Assembly (NCBI GenBank): GCA_029747015.1
Contig: JAKOGI010000354.1
Coordinates: 569,001 to 633,000 of the forward strand
Reading direction: 5' to 3'
DNA length: 64,000 nucleotides
DNA from: Carnegiea gigantea
Taxonomy: Eukaryota > Streptophyta > Magnoliopsida > Caryophyllales > Cactaceae
Shown: one piece after another, positions 21,740 through 34,029 of the stretch
Layout of the letters: the number at the start of each line of letters is the position of its first letter
Numbering within the stretch: position 1 is the stretch's first letter
Made by a program: the position numbers and the translations under genes
Notes under the pieces: generated by a model
What the model was told of the DNA's origin: nothing
The model's input: only the letters and a program-made list of their open reading frames with translations
The model's database searches: none

Positions 21740-23087
21740 TGTTGAGTCCAAAAATGTAATATTTATAAATGCCCTTTTCACTTCATTTTGCTTGCAAATA
21801 CGTGTATTTTTAGTACTTTTATACCTTCTCTCTTTTTTTTTTTTGGTAGGAAACAATGGAAAAATACAACATTTGGAGATATGAGACTGGAATAGAATTT
21901 TCTATGGCCCAGTCTTGAGCAGCCCATATCGAATCCTTCCACTCATCCTCCCATGTGCCTTGAACATGACTAACGCCTTCTCCCTTTAACTCTTTCTCTC
22001 TCATCTCAGCCCTTTTCTCTCTCCTCCTAGACACCAGAAAAACCCTCACCCCTCACCTTTTCTCTCTCCTCTCGGCAAAACCAACTAGTGAGCCCCCATT
22101 TTTCGGTCCATCAATCTCCTCATTCACCTCTTCTCTCTTTACCGGCCCTCCCCTAATTCTCGGTCTCGCTTTTAACCCAACAACAGCAACATCGAACTCC
22201 AAGCATTATTACCAGTCTCATCCAAAATCCACACAGTACCACGCTATCTCCATCATCTTCGGCCACCTCCAATCTCCACATCTCGATGCAGCAAACACCC
22301 TCAGGACCATTGAAGAAATTGCAGTATAAATAGGGGAGAGATTGTAGAGGACTATCATCCTGTTTTCGTCTTCCAGATTCATCTACATTTTATACAAATT
22401 AGTAACAATTGGTTTGAGGTTGTTGAAATTTGAGTAGAAATTTATAGTTTTGGGTGGAATTCAAGAACTAGAACCATTGTTAGTTGAGTTGGAGCTTCAA
22501 ATTTGTCACCATAAACTCAATTACCAAGCCTGTCATTTGCTTTGTTTCTTAGTTGAGTTTGCTATTTCTTTTCATTCCCCTATTTTTTTCGTTCCTCTAT
22601 TTGCTACTTCCTTCACTTACAATTCTTGGGTCTTATTCCTTATTTTATTTTCTAGTGCTCTCTAAGTTTTATTCTGGTACCATTTTGACAAAGTAGTTCC
22701 TTCTTATTAAGTGACTTTGTTGGTTATTTCTTTTGTCTATCACAATAACCCATCTGCAAGTTAATTTACTGGGCATAAATTTGGTTATGATTAATTTGTC
22801 TTAAGCTTAATGTGGGATGCATAGGTTATGCTCATTGCCTATTGGGTTAAATTCGTTTCATTGTTGGTCTTCTTAGTTTGTGTTTATCTTATTTAGCTTT
22901 GATTAGCATTGACATAGTCTTGGATAGTTATTTTCTTGAGTCCTATTTAGTAAACTAATTACCATTAATAGCCAATCGAGCTAAGGTAGAAAATTTGATA
23001 TGGCCATCTCAGTAGGGCGACTTGTATTCACCGAACTACACTACAAATTGGATACCGTGTGCTTGCGGCTACCTTCTTATATCAACA
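21740..23087 (+). repeat. Athila E 3' LTR
   Basis: Direct repeat of 13282-14607, ending ATATCAACA at 23087. Confidence 0.9.
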
Positions 23088-23219
23088 TTAAGCCTAGACA
23101 AGGCAAGGGCCAATGTAATGGTTGCTACTTATAATTTTTTATCTGGTTGTGATGATGTAGAATCCCAACCTGACAGTTGAGGATCCTGAGGTTTGGCAGC
23201 TACCTGCCTTTCCAGTGAT
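23088..23219 (-). other. Element B 3' UTR next to Athila insertion
   Basis: Continuation of B's internal region after E; no features recognised. Confidence 0.5.
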
Positions 23220-23620
23220 GGTGGTTGATGATTTCTTATTATGCCAGAGCCAGCAGTGTTGAAATATCCCACTATGCCGGGAGCCCGCAGTTGCCCCATT
23301 GTGTTGGGAGCCAGCGATGTCAAAATATCTTATTGTGTCAAGAGCCAACGGTTGTCCCATTATGCCGAGATATCCCATTGTGCTATGAGCTAGCGATGTC
23401 GAAATATTTCATTGTGACTGCTGCCAAGAGTCTTAAAATGTCCCATTGTACTAGAAGCCAGCGGTTATCCCATTATACTAGGAACTAGTGATGGCAAAGA
23501 ATCTCATTGTGCCTGGAACCTACGAATCTTGTGATGGATTTATCCTTTTGCCGAATTAGCAGGTTTTCTTATCATTGCACATAATAAAATGTCCCATTGT
23601 GCTAGGAGCCAGTGGTGAAC
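23220..23620. repeat. Degenerate tandem repeat array in B, family 1
   Basis: The words CCCATTRTGC..GGAGCCAGCG and GATGTCRAAATAT alternate about eight times with drift (for example 23266, 23293, 23355, 23375, 23445, 23470 and 23584). It lies near B's 3' LTR (minus orientation), the position where Tat/Ogre elements often hold tandem repeats. Confidence 0.7.
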
Positions 23621-23624
23621 CTTG

Positions 23625-23900
23625 GGGGGTGTGGATGCCTGAAGATCTATGACTAGATCCTTAAGAACTTGGTGGCGTCCCAGCTTGAAGACCTGCGGCC
23701 AGATCCCAGTGAACTTAGTGCTGTTTGGGTTTGAAGACTTGTGAGCCTGAAGAGCTTAACTTGTTAGTGTTTGAGCATGAACACTTGTAGGTAGATTCCT
23801 GTGAACTTTTTGGCATTTGAGCCTAAAGATTAAACCGATCCCTGTGAACTTGGTGGCGTTTGAGATTGAAGATTGAACCTTTGGCACCTTTTGGTATGAG
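23625..23900. repeat. Degenerate tandem repeat array in B, family 2
   Basis: Units built on AGATCCCTGTGAACTTGGTG GCGTTTGAG and TGAAGACTTG recur about five times (about 23640-23890). The core word differs from family 1. Non-coding. Confidence 0.65.
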
Positions 23901-26900
23901 ATATTAAGACGTCAATCTTTCATTTTGACCTTTTTGTCGCTCAGGTGTTGAATTCATCCTTTTTTGATAGGAGACTACTGAATGCTAAAATGTCCTGGAT
24001 GTTAAGGCATCTTTCCATGTTAAGATTAAAGGATGAAGTGTTCTCTGTGGCTAGATTGTCTTGGACTTTGTCACTTAATAAATTAAAGACAGGTTGATGT
24101 CATTTCTGTAAGGATGCTTGTGTAAAGCCTTCTTTAAGGGTGGTGCCCCTACTTTAACTGAGCCTAATTGATAGAAGGGTCAAAGTATAGATGTTTTCTA
24201 TAACAGCTATTGGCGCTGTCTTAAGAGCCTTTGATTTAGATTCATGACTAATCAGGATTGTGTGCCCTTTCTGTAGGGTCACTGTAAAGGCTAATTGTAC
24301 TCTTCTTCAATCCAAGGTTGCTAAGTGTTCAGGTTGGAGGGTGGTCTGGTAAAGAGGCTAAAGACTCATGTATTAATGTGTGTGCAATTTATAGCCTATG
24401 TTAGACTATGCATATGCACTAACTATGCAGACTTAACTAAACATACATAATTGTTCTGATTATGCAAACATGATTATACTAACTATGTAGACATATGATG
24501 AACTAAACTTATATACAGGCAGGTCCTATATGAAGTTTGGGATCAATTAGATAAGACCCGATTGAGATAGATAAGACTTAGACACGTTGATGTATTATGG
24601 CTACGGATGAGGGTAAAAAGTTAGGTGGCTACTGGATTAGGCCAGGTCATAAGTCTTAAGCTGCCCAGGACAGAAAATCTTTTTTTAGGAAGGAGTATCT
24701 TTTAATTTTGCATTTAAGTGCTCTTGTTTCGAAGAAGCCCCCAATTTATATTTATTATAACAGAAGCCCTAGATGTGTGATAATAGTGATGACATAAGAT
24801 GCTTATGCTAGTTTTAGTTGGAGTAGCCTCCAGTCAAGTAGAGTAAAAGTAATCCTTTCCATGTTGAGGAAGATGCTTTTGCCAGTGCTGTCTACAGTAG
24901 CCACTATCTTAGTACAATGAATATAGTTATCTCCTTAGTGAGTAATGTTTACCATGATGGAAACACTAATTGTCTAGGAAAATATAGGGGAGCCCCTTGT
25001 CTTGCATAATGCGTGAGTGCCCATTTAGAAAGATTGAGAATATGGAGCGACTATCCACTCTTGAATTTGTAGTCATAGTTGAGACCAAGAGTCCTAAATT
25101 TTTTCAAATGAAGGTGAGATTAACGGAGGTGAGATTAAAGGCTATGATGATGGAGAAGCAGTGGTAAAGTGGGTGAAATATTTATCTAAGTCTGATTTGA
25201 TGGGAGAAGTCCATGGAATGCCTTTGTCCTCAAAAACCAAGACTCTCCTTTCGCTTGATCCACCTTTTTCAGGTTTTCAGGCTAGCCACTCCTTAGTCTC
25301 TCTTCTTCTTCTTTCTTTTTTTTAAAGACTAAAGGACTCACTTGAGATAGAAAAAAATCTATGTGGCAGGGCCTCAAAGGGGTTACCTACATATCCAATA
25401 TAGAATCAGGCCAGTCATAGTTCACAGGTAAGAACATGCAGCCTAAAAGAAGGATGACTCGAGGATGACTTTTTAAGGTAGCTTCTATGTTAAGGTGCCA
25501 AAGGAAGGGAATCGATGTGAAGCCTCAAACAACCCTTGTGAAATCCCTAAGTGTGCATGAGTGATGAAGTTAATGCACAACAATTTCTTTCTTTTCTTAT
25601 CCTTCTTGTTCCAAATGCTCCTTTTTTTTCTTTTTTTTCCTCTTTTTTTTCTTTTTACTCTTTGGGTGAGATCATTTGGTCTAAACTTTCTTCATTTTTT
25701 TTTAATTGCTGATTTTGATATTGATCCCACCCATGACACACTCCTGGTCCCTGGTTCGGTGAGATGTGGTTCTAAAAGAAATATGGTCATTTGAAGGCTT
25801 AAAGAGGTTCTCTGTGTTAATTTATCAATTTTGACAAAGGAATAATATATGTTGCCAAAGAAGGCCTCTTGTCCTAAGCATGTCTTTAGAGCTGCAATGC
25901 TACATAGGTTATTGGAAAGAAATTTTCATCTTTTCCCTTTTCCAGACGATGGATTTAAATCCCTAGTCTCTTTTTTATTTTATTCCCTCTCCTTTTGCCC
26001 AACTTGCCTTGCCGGGTTTCAAGTTAGCCCCTCTTTTTTTCCTTTCTTTTTTTTTCTTTGTTTTTCACCCTAAATTTGTCATATGATAGAAGCATTCCTT
26101 AAAAAGGAATATGAGAATATGCAAAAAACTAATAAAGGAGACGATTTTGTTAAACAAATAAAGATTACATCATTCTTGGACTTATCGTGGAAAAGAAAGC
26201 GAATGACTCTAAGACTCAACACATGACTATAAGCTAAGCATGATATAGATTTAAGACAAGTTATATCTACTGAGCTGAACTTAGGGACTTTTCTATGGAG
26301 GCTTTTCTTATTTGACCACTGCAAACACGCTACATTAGAATTAGAACCTTTTTTATTTTTTTTGAGGTTCTCGACTGAGATCTTTTTTGCTTACCACAAC
26401 AGACACGCTACATTGGAATTAGAACTTTTTTAGATTTTGGATCAAGAGTCATTTTAGGACCCAATTGGTTGGAAAAGTCGCTTTGATTCCTAATCTAGTA
26501 CTTAGACTCAATTTTCCCAAGTCTGACCCCTCCTAAGACTCACAGTACCAATGCATAATCCTTTGGGCTAAAGAGGTTAAATCATACAAGGACAAATTGC
26601 ATTCTAATCATATGCATGAGTTCTAACCTAGAAAAGAGTTCTATGTTATAAGTGTTTCAAGTAAGGTTTAAACTAGTCCTCTCACAATCCAAATGCTTTG
26701 TAAGCCATCCATGGAGTGCATAGAAAGATTGAAATGTTTCAGTTGCTTTTCTAAATTATGGGGACCGAGAGAGTGTGTCGCTAGTGGCTGAGGCAACTGC
26801 CTGCTTAGTTGAAAGTCTAAGTGGACCCACAGAGTGACCAACTAGTTTCCTAAGGGGTGAAATCAAGGTTCAGCCTAAAGACGCTGTTGATCACCGATAG

Positions 26901-27013
26901 ACAACGTCTTATAATGTAGGTATATCTAATGCAAGTACAATTGAGATAATTTTCCCGTATTGAAGTTCAAAGCTCGCCCTTCTTAAAAAACCTATCGCTA
27001 GTGGAGTCGTCAC
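23901..27013 (-). other. Element B internal region, non-coding, with primer site
   Basis: About 3.1 kb without any gag or pol motif on either strand; ORFs such as 25561 and 25849 are T-rich low complexity. The minus strand directly after the 5' LTR (27013 downward) reads GTGACGACTCCACTAGCGAT, resembling the TGGCGACTC.. primer site for tRNA-Arg used by Tat/Ogre elements. Poly-T and poly-pyrimidine runs are at 25310-25330 and 25615-25660. Confidence 0.55.
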
Positions 27014-28919
27014 TGTAAGGATCTACCTCCCTGATGTTGCAATCTCCTACAAATAGTTGGACTCGTTAAAATATACTTCAATTTTTTTAAAGTATGTTTA
27101 ATTTTTTATTTACTTTTTTATACAAAAAATCAGTAGGTAGAATTGGGTTGCAATATTGCAGGAAACCACGTCTTGGACCTTGTCAAGGAACCCGATCGGG
27201 TTCCCTAGGCAGAACACAGAACTAGGTCCAATCTTCTTGTTTCAAGCCCTATCAGCTACCTTAGCTTGACCCAGAGTTTTGGCTTTGATCCAGTTCTTAG
27301 GCCTAATCCGAATCCTGATTCTTATTCAGGAAGATTTCACTGTGAAGATTCAAATCTGCCCCCTAAATTCAGCAACATAGAAGCAAGTAGGAGATAAAAT
27401 AGCAAATAAACTGTATTAAACTTTAACTAATAGAGTCGCCAGTGACTTTTAGGGAAAAAAAGTTACAAGTCGTATTACCCTTGGATGTAAATTATACCGA
27501 TAGGGACAACCTAAGGGACGAGTTGATGTTACCTTAAAAAGGTTCTTAAAAGGACCCCCGAACAATCCCTGTTGTGGGGATCATCCTAACTTCTTGCCCT
27601 TGAACGGAGATCCCAGATTCCAGAGCGATGGTACAATGATGTGATGGAATGTATTTCATGATCGCCTGTAATAACTGGCAGCCTTTACTAATCAACATGG
27701 GAAATCAGAACATAATTATACTAACGCACAATCATGCAGCAAGTTAAAATTACTTATTCATATGAAATCATGCAAAAGGTGCAAAGTTTAGTCTAATAAA
27801 AGCCCAAAAAATAGAATAACAGTCACGGCAGGTAGGAAGCTACCTAAAGATTGCATCTTTGATAATTTGGAGTCAAAAAAATTCACAAAAGAGAAATAGA
27901 ATAGAAGAGGGGGACAAGATTGAGTTTTTTCCCTCAGGATAACCTACTTGGTTTACCTAGAAACCCAGCAGAGTGACACCTTTTTAATGGTTAACCTAAT
28001 TCTCCACCTCCAATGTAGGGATATTTCTCTCCTCAATTTTTATACTTTCCTGTCTCTAATATTTTGATGTGTTTTGATGCCTATCTTATCACATGCCAGT
28101 TGACTGATGTCAATTTTTCGATGCCAATTGACTGACAACGATCTTATGCCTCTTTAATGGTTAAACCCTTATTTATAGTAGTTGAGGGGATAGTCTAAAT
28201 TGGTTTAGAAAAAGGAGGCCTAATCCTAGTCTCGTTGAGGTTAATCTAAACAGGTACACTAATTCAACTAGAATTCTGACTAATTAGTCTCGGTGAACTA
28301 ATGAGCCTAGAATTCTAGTCAATTAGTCTTATTTAGGTGGAAAAGGACTCGAAAACAGAGAGTGCAACCGAGTTCCCAGCTGGAGTGTCTGGCCCGGTTC
28401 TTGGAAGTAGGAACTCAGTTGAGTTTCTAGGCTAGGCCATAGGCAAGCCAAATTGTTTTGGCCATAGCGTTCACATGTGACCTCCATTTTGAGTAATTCT
28501 TTTTCCTTCCCGAAAGATTATTGAGTCTAGTTGCAAATGAAACTAATTTCATAATTTTCAGATAAATGTTAAACAGGATATAAGCAAAATAGTGAACATG
28601 TATCATTTTCAGCATAAGTCACAATGTTCAACGTATATCTTTTTCATTGCTTATTGGATTTTAGTGCATAATATATTATTAAAAAGCTTACTCAATGAAG
28701 AACGTTGAAACCTAGATTTAACAATTTTATACTGCCTAGAGTGGATCTTAATTGGATGTTAAACACTATCAATTTAGGCTTATTTAGGCTTTTTGGGTTC
28801 TGTTAGCCTTTTAGACTCGAATTCAAGGATTTCTTTGGTGGGCCCCCAAGTACACAAGTTATGGTATAATTTTCATTATTGGACAATTAAAAATAAGATG
28901 CTATTTTTAGGTGCTTACC
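27014..28919 (-). repeat. Element B 5' LTR
   Basis: Uninterrupted copy (1906 bp) of the LTR whose partner is split by the CRM-like element. Terminal bases at 28919 are altered relative to the TGTAGACTCC end seen at 13259. Confidence 0.78.
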
Positions 28920-29464
28920 TTGTCCGCTACCTAAATAACTAATTTTGTCGAATAGGGCCCAAAATTGCACAAATAATACCAATTCATATTTAGATAATAT
29001 TAAATACTAAACTTTTTTCTTGGATAGGAAAACACTAAAATTTTAATTTGAGGTTTACTTTATAAGCTAAAATAAGATGTGTGAAGTTCACCTCACAATT
29101 AATATGTATCTATAATTCAATTAATTATATTTTGTCTCTAAATGATTTAAAAAATTCTAATTAAAAAATTGATAAATTACTCGATAAGTTATTTCCTATT
29201 GAAAATCATTATAAAGTAAAAACAATAGCCAGTGGTAATAAAATTGAGCCTATTTATCTAATTAGCTTATTTTTTAATTTTGCAAAACTATTTGAGTTTA
29301 GAAAATCTTTAAACATTTGAAAAAGTACAAGTAGAGATAATGGGACAGAACTTAAAATTCTTTCCTTACATTGTGTTTGAAGTAATGACATTAGATATTC
29401 ATAATACAACTAGAGAATTAGGAGGCCAGCATATGTTTGATTATTTTTACTAATATCTTCTTCA
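28920..29464 (+). other. Tail of AT-rich repeat copy 2, then AT-rich spacer
   Basis: 28925-29040 matches 3575-3690 (CGCTACCTAAA, GATAATATTAAAT) and completes the repeat cut at 4238. From 29040 to 29464 I see AT-rich sequence without recognisable content. Confidence 0.5.
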
Positions 29465-29806
29465 TTTTTTTGGGGTAAGTAAGCACTTTGCATTCATATA
29501 AACTCAAGAATAGTATAAATTCCTTGGGCACATCCATGCAACTCACATCATATTTACAATCTCCAACACTGCTCTCCTATATTGACATTGTTCTCTATTT
29601 AGAGTTTGCATTTTGATTAAAGCAATAGTTTTATCTCTTATATTTGACCGACTTGGCTACTACATTTTTGTATTCCTTTATTTCCACATGCTATAAATTA
29701 AAGTAGTTATGATTAGATTGGGACATTTCCTCTTGATAGTCTTAGCTTTGCATCTTTATGATAGCTAGGTCAATGGTCTGCTATGAGGCAGACTACGTTT
29801 ATATTT

Positions 29807-29998
29807 TCACAAGGCAATTGGTAACACATCTTTGTTGAATGCACACTGGAAGAAAAGATTATCTCTGCACTCCTTAGAGAAAATTTTCCTTTTTTGACAT
29901 ACCAAAAGACTATCCACCCCCTTTAGAGGCCCTTTGCTACTACCACTGTTTACAAACACAACTTGCACTATTAGGCGTCCTGTGGTCCCACCATTCAC
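29807..29998 (-). pseudogene. LINE zf-RVT-like domain
   Basis: CRDNLFFQCAFNKDVLPIAL corresponds to the H/D-LFF-C-FS-x-x-W block of the zinc-binding domain at the C-terminus of plant L1 RTs. Upstream Cys motifs are eroded. Confidence 0.55.
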
Positions 29999-30696
29999 TG
30001 TTCTTCAAGTGCAAATGATTTACCCATTTAACTCAAAGTGAACCAGCTTTATTGGTTATATCCCAAACATATCTACTTATTATAGCTAAGTTCTAAGTAG
30101 CTAAGCTTTCAATGCCTAGATCTCTCTACGCTTAAGTCCGCACCAAACCCTAAGAGACCAAAGTTTTTTTCTTCTTTTTCTATTAAATGCTTCTTGCCTG
30201 TAAAAATCACTTATATACTTGATGCACTTGCTGGATAACATATTTGGACAAAATAAACATTAAATTCGATAAATTTGCATCCTACTAAGTATCAAGTTGA
30301 TCTGTTAGACTCTACCTACATGGGAGAGCTTATTTTGGCCTATAATTGCACTCTAAAAGTGAATTTGGCCACCAAAACTTGATATTTTATGTTAGGAGGC
30401 TTTGGTTGGCAAATGGATACCTAAATGTTTGGTAGCTTTCCCTTCTTGAAATTAGTGAGGTTCAGAATTCGGTCTTATACAAATTCTTCCATCCTAGCCA
30501 AAATACCTTTCATTTTTTTTACGATGATCTTGGATCTGGATGCATCAAAAAATCTTTACTTAGAAAACCATTCCATGCGAAGTACAAATAGAAGAGGAGA
30601 CATTGAATCATCCTATCCTACTCTACCTTTATCTTTAAAAAACCAAAAGGAGAACCACTGACACCACTGAACACTTAGTGGATGTTAGGCATTGCA

Positions 30697-30963
30697 TTAT
30701 CCACTGTGTGAACTTCCTAACTGTAGAGTCTTGAGTATATTCTCAATGAAAGTCCAATTGAGGGAATCATATGCTTTCATAATATCTAACTTTATTATAA
30801 CTCTAGGCGCTGTACCTTTTCTCTTATACCCTTGGACCATACCTTGACAAAGCAAAACACTATGTAGGATGCTTCTTCCAGCAACAAATGTAGCCTGAGT
30901 AGGATCTATTATAGTAGGTAAAACATATTTCAACCTATTGTATATTACTTTTGAAATGATCAC
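30697..30963 (-). pseudogene. LINE reverse transcriptase core fragment
   Basis: ISKVIYNRLKYVLPTIIDPT, QATFVAGRSI, and VIIKLDIMKAYDSLNWTFIE: RT motifs 2 to 3 of plant L1, with the first catalytic Asp in KLDIMKAYDS. A stop cuts the frame at 30697; the FADD-type box could not be located intact. Confidence 0.85.
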
Positions 30964-32691
30964 AAAGGATATTGTAGCATGTATTAGGCCTAAAGTCCTT
31001 TACTATGATTGGAGAGGCTCTCTTTTCTATTAGAATAAGATTTTTAGTATTTATTTGCTTAGAAATCTCACTGGAGGTAAAGGAATCTTGCATAGTAGAA
31101 ACTATTTCAAGGCGATAAATATCTCAAGAATCCCTAAAAACCAACTTGAGAACCCATGGGACCCTGGACTCTTACTACCATTGATATTCTACAAGGTAAC
31201 CTTAATCTCATGAATAGAAACAAGTTGAGTCAACATACTACCTTGCTCATATGTTACCATAAAATCAAGTGCAATAATTTGAGGCACAATCTCACTTGAT
31301 GCTTTAAAAGGAGTCCCAACTAGGTGGTGATAATGATTCTCAAAAGAATGCCCTCCTCCTCAAGACCTTCAAATATGTTACCATCTAAAATTTGAATAGC
31401 ATAAACTCTAGTGGTACGTACCCTATTTTTAATCCATCTATAAAAGAAACTAGAACTTATATTAGCACATTGAAGCCAATTTATCTTATGAAACTACCCA
31501 ATGTTTTACCCTTCTCATTGTATTCACCATAAATTCTTTCTCCATGGGAGAAAGTTCATAATTACCAGGGTTTTTATTCAATTTTTCTTGAGTCTCCTAT
31601 GTACAGAAACCAATAGTAATTGCTTGTACCTTTGTCTAAGAAAAGTGCAATTTGTTGAACTCTTTTAAGGATTTTTTTAATAGTTTAAGCTCAGTACGAA
31701 CTCTGAACATCTTGTTACTAGAAATCTAAGTGGTCAAGATAAAAGTTACCAAGTGTTCAAAATCTTGGTGCTTGCTCCACATATTAATATATTTAAAAGG
31801 TTTAGCCTAAAGTTTCATTTGATGTAAAAAGGATATGATCATTGCGGAATGATCTAACATCTCCTTAGTTAAAAAGGAGCCTCACTCTCTATAAGCTTGA
31901 GTCATCTATAATTTACCAGAACCGTATCAAGTTTTGAGAAAGCTATGGGACCTACTTCATGTTTGCTTTTCCAAGAATAGAAAAACCCTTTGCTTCAAGT
32001 CCTGTAATGCATAATCGTTCACATAACTCCTCAATTCCAACATTTCTTCGGTATAAAGGTTAGTTGCTCCCACACTTTCCTCAATGCTAAAACTTTAATA
32101 AAATCCCCAATAAATGCTTGGCGGCTCATTAATATTAGAAGAGGATGTAAGTTTGTCCCATAATAGATGCCTCTCTTTGTTGTCATTAGAACCATACACC
32201 CAAGTAAGGACGAACCTTTGATTAGAAGAATGAATCACCTATGAGTGAATATATTGTGTATCCATTTCAAGAATAGAGACCTAAAAAACTGGATATAGCT
32301 AGGGCAACCAAATCATGCCCTTCTTACTATGATATATATTTGATGTAAAACTCCAACTAGGGAAGACACTATCCACAATATGGGCTTGTTCTTTCTTTTG
32401 ACTTTACTTACTAGAACACCAAAATAACCAAACTTATTTTTCACAAGCAAGCTCTTAATTTTCTTTGCTTTATAGCTTTATTTAGACCTCTAATATTCTA
32501 AAAGCCACAATTGTCAATGGCAAATGATATTTGCAGAGGTAGAAATCATTTGAGCAACATTTTCACATACAAGTCTTAGGCACAATTATTTCATGGAAGA
32601 AAGAGAAGGAATTCTATAAGCACACCTCTTTTACATGTAATGTGTTAAACTTGGAAGTTGTACGTGGGTGGAAAAAATCATCACAATTATA

Positions 32692-34029
32692 TGGTTGATG
32701 TAGTTTTGTGAAGGGGGAGTAAGGGTGGAGCTTTGCCGTCCTTTGGGATGGTACGGAAATCAAGTCACTAGTTATTTTCAACCTCAACTATAACCTAGGG
32801 ATAGCCATAAATGTCACTAAGTATGATTAATTAATCAATTATTCACTAATTCTAATATGATCAAGATCATTTAAACTAAACTAAAACAAAGCATAGTTAA
32901 AAGAAATTAACAAAAACATCATATTAAATAATAATAACTAGCAAAAATTCTAATTAACTAAGAAAACATGAAATTTATTAACTAAAAGAAGAGAGAAAAG
33001 GGGAAGTACTTCAAAATCGTGAAAAATCCAATAATGGAGGATGACGTCCATTGTTAGAGCAATTGGGTGATGATTGGAGGTGGGTCTCCACTTATTCTCA
33101 CTAATATAACCCAATTACTCCTAATATAACACATTGAGAGCTAAAAACTTCAACTTGCAAAAGTAGGTTTTCAAACCCTAAGATGGAGAAGAGAGAAAGA
33201 GTTTGAAAGTTGCATTCTTGAGTAAAGAGAATGAGAGATTGAGACTAGATAAAAGAATAGAAGGATGATTAGGAAAGGGAGGAACTAATTGCACTCCATC
33301 AATAAACAAAAGCATGTAAATTTGGGCACTAAACTAGTAAATCAAACTCAACAAAATTAGAACTTGAATGAAAATGAAGATTAAAGAGAGAGAAAGAAAG
33401 TTAATTGCATTAAAACCTCCATAGTCTGGAAATGTGGCTATAAAATGAAACTAAATCTATGCTAATCTCTCCTAAATCCTAGCTAAAACCTATTCTTAAA
33501 ACCTCAAAATTAGATTATTACACAAATGATTGAAGGGACCCTAAATAGATTCTCACGCAGCAGGTTTGGCACAGTTGTGCCAAGTGGTATAGGTAGACCA
33601 TGCCAAACCTTGGAAAGCGAACAACAGAAGTAGCATAGGACAACAGGTGGCATAGTCGTGCCACATAGCACGGGCTCCCAGTGCCAAGTTTCTGGAATTC
33701 TGCATAGAAATAGAGTAAAAATAGAATTTGACATGGGCACCCCGTGCCGCCTGGCACTGGCCACAATATTCTTCTTCCTTATTTCTCCCATAATTTTTAT
33801 GCTTGTCGACCTGACCATGCTTCGTGGTTATCCCAGGTTATCCTTCAAGGTTTTCCGGATTAACGTGTCTAACGTTTGGCATGCTTTACACCAATTATCC
33901 ACCATTTGTGCAATTTCCTTTATTACCTAGAAAACCAACAAAACACAAATAAATAATCTAATTTACTAATTACTTGAGCTAAATCTATATAGAATGTGGT
34001 CTAAAATTCATGCGTATCATGCCCGAACA
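32692..34029 (-). repeat. Element F 3' LTR
   Basis: Direct repeat of 39060-40403, with GTCCTTTGGGAYGG near its left end and GCCCGAACA at its right end. ORFs at 33510-33930 are LTR shadows seen again at 39868-40412. Confidence 0.88.

Larger units (their letters stand above)
13282..23087 (+). mobile_element. Element E: Athila-type Ty3/gypsy retrotransposon, degenerate
   Basis: Full outline on the plus strand: 5' LTR 13282-14607, tRNA-Asp-type primer site, gag, protease, RT, RNase H, integrase, long 3' UTR, purine tract, 3' LTR 21740-23087. LTR termini are TGTTGAGTCC...TATATCAACA. Flanks are CCAAG (13277-13281) and TTAAG (23088-23092), an imperfect TSD differing by two C/T changes. Gag and pol motifs are of the Athila lineage. 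There is no envelope-like ORF after integrase. Many stops and frameshifts plus a MITE inside protease make it inactive. It sits 22 bp inside element B. Confidence 0.85.
4239..28919 (-). mobile_element. Element B: large non-autonomous Tat/Ogre-like LTR retrotransposon, host of nested insertions
   Basis: Two related direct repeats of about 1.9 kb bound it: 27014-28919, and 4239-4759 plus 11874-13259. Read on the minus strand the LTR begins TGTAGACTCC and ends CCTTACA. The right LTR is followed by GTGACGACTCCACTAG, a degenerate tRNA-Arg-type primer site, and the left LTR is preceded by a purine tract AAAGTAGGGGCTAAC; both set the orientation to minus. After removing nested elements the internal region is only about 3.9 kb (23088-27013) with no gag or pol remnant, so it behaves like a LARD-type derivative. 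The related LTR at 40695 belongs to coding element C. No clean TSD was found. Confidence 0.72.
29465..32691 (-). mobile_element. L1-type LINE, 3' part, degenerate
   Basis: Minus-strand non-LTR retrotransposon. In order: endonuclease start near 32520 (MTIVAF, then ...ILVF and LTWVYGSND-like blocks, broken by stops), RT core near 30960-30700, a zinc-binding RT-associated domain near 29880, and a 3' end with ATGAATGCAAAGTGCTTACT-like sequence and a short A-run (T7 at 29465-29471 on plus). Many stops. Its 5' part lies at 40404-40694, separated by Athila F. Confidence 0.82.

Noticed and set aside
20608..21759. Envelope-like ORF after Athila integrase
   Set aside because: Only T-rich low-complexity frames with no domain; called 3' UTR.
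23220..23620. CRISPR-like array
   Set aside because: Units are degenerate and contiguous without unique spacers, inside a plant retrotransposon 3' UTR.
25561..26073. Plus ORFs 25561 and 25849 as membrane proteins
   Set aside because: Phe/Leu-rich translations of poly-T tracts in non-coding element B; no conserved motif.
33510..33930. Cluster of overlapping ORFs as a small gene
   Set aside because: Within the F LTR, repeated at 39868-40412.
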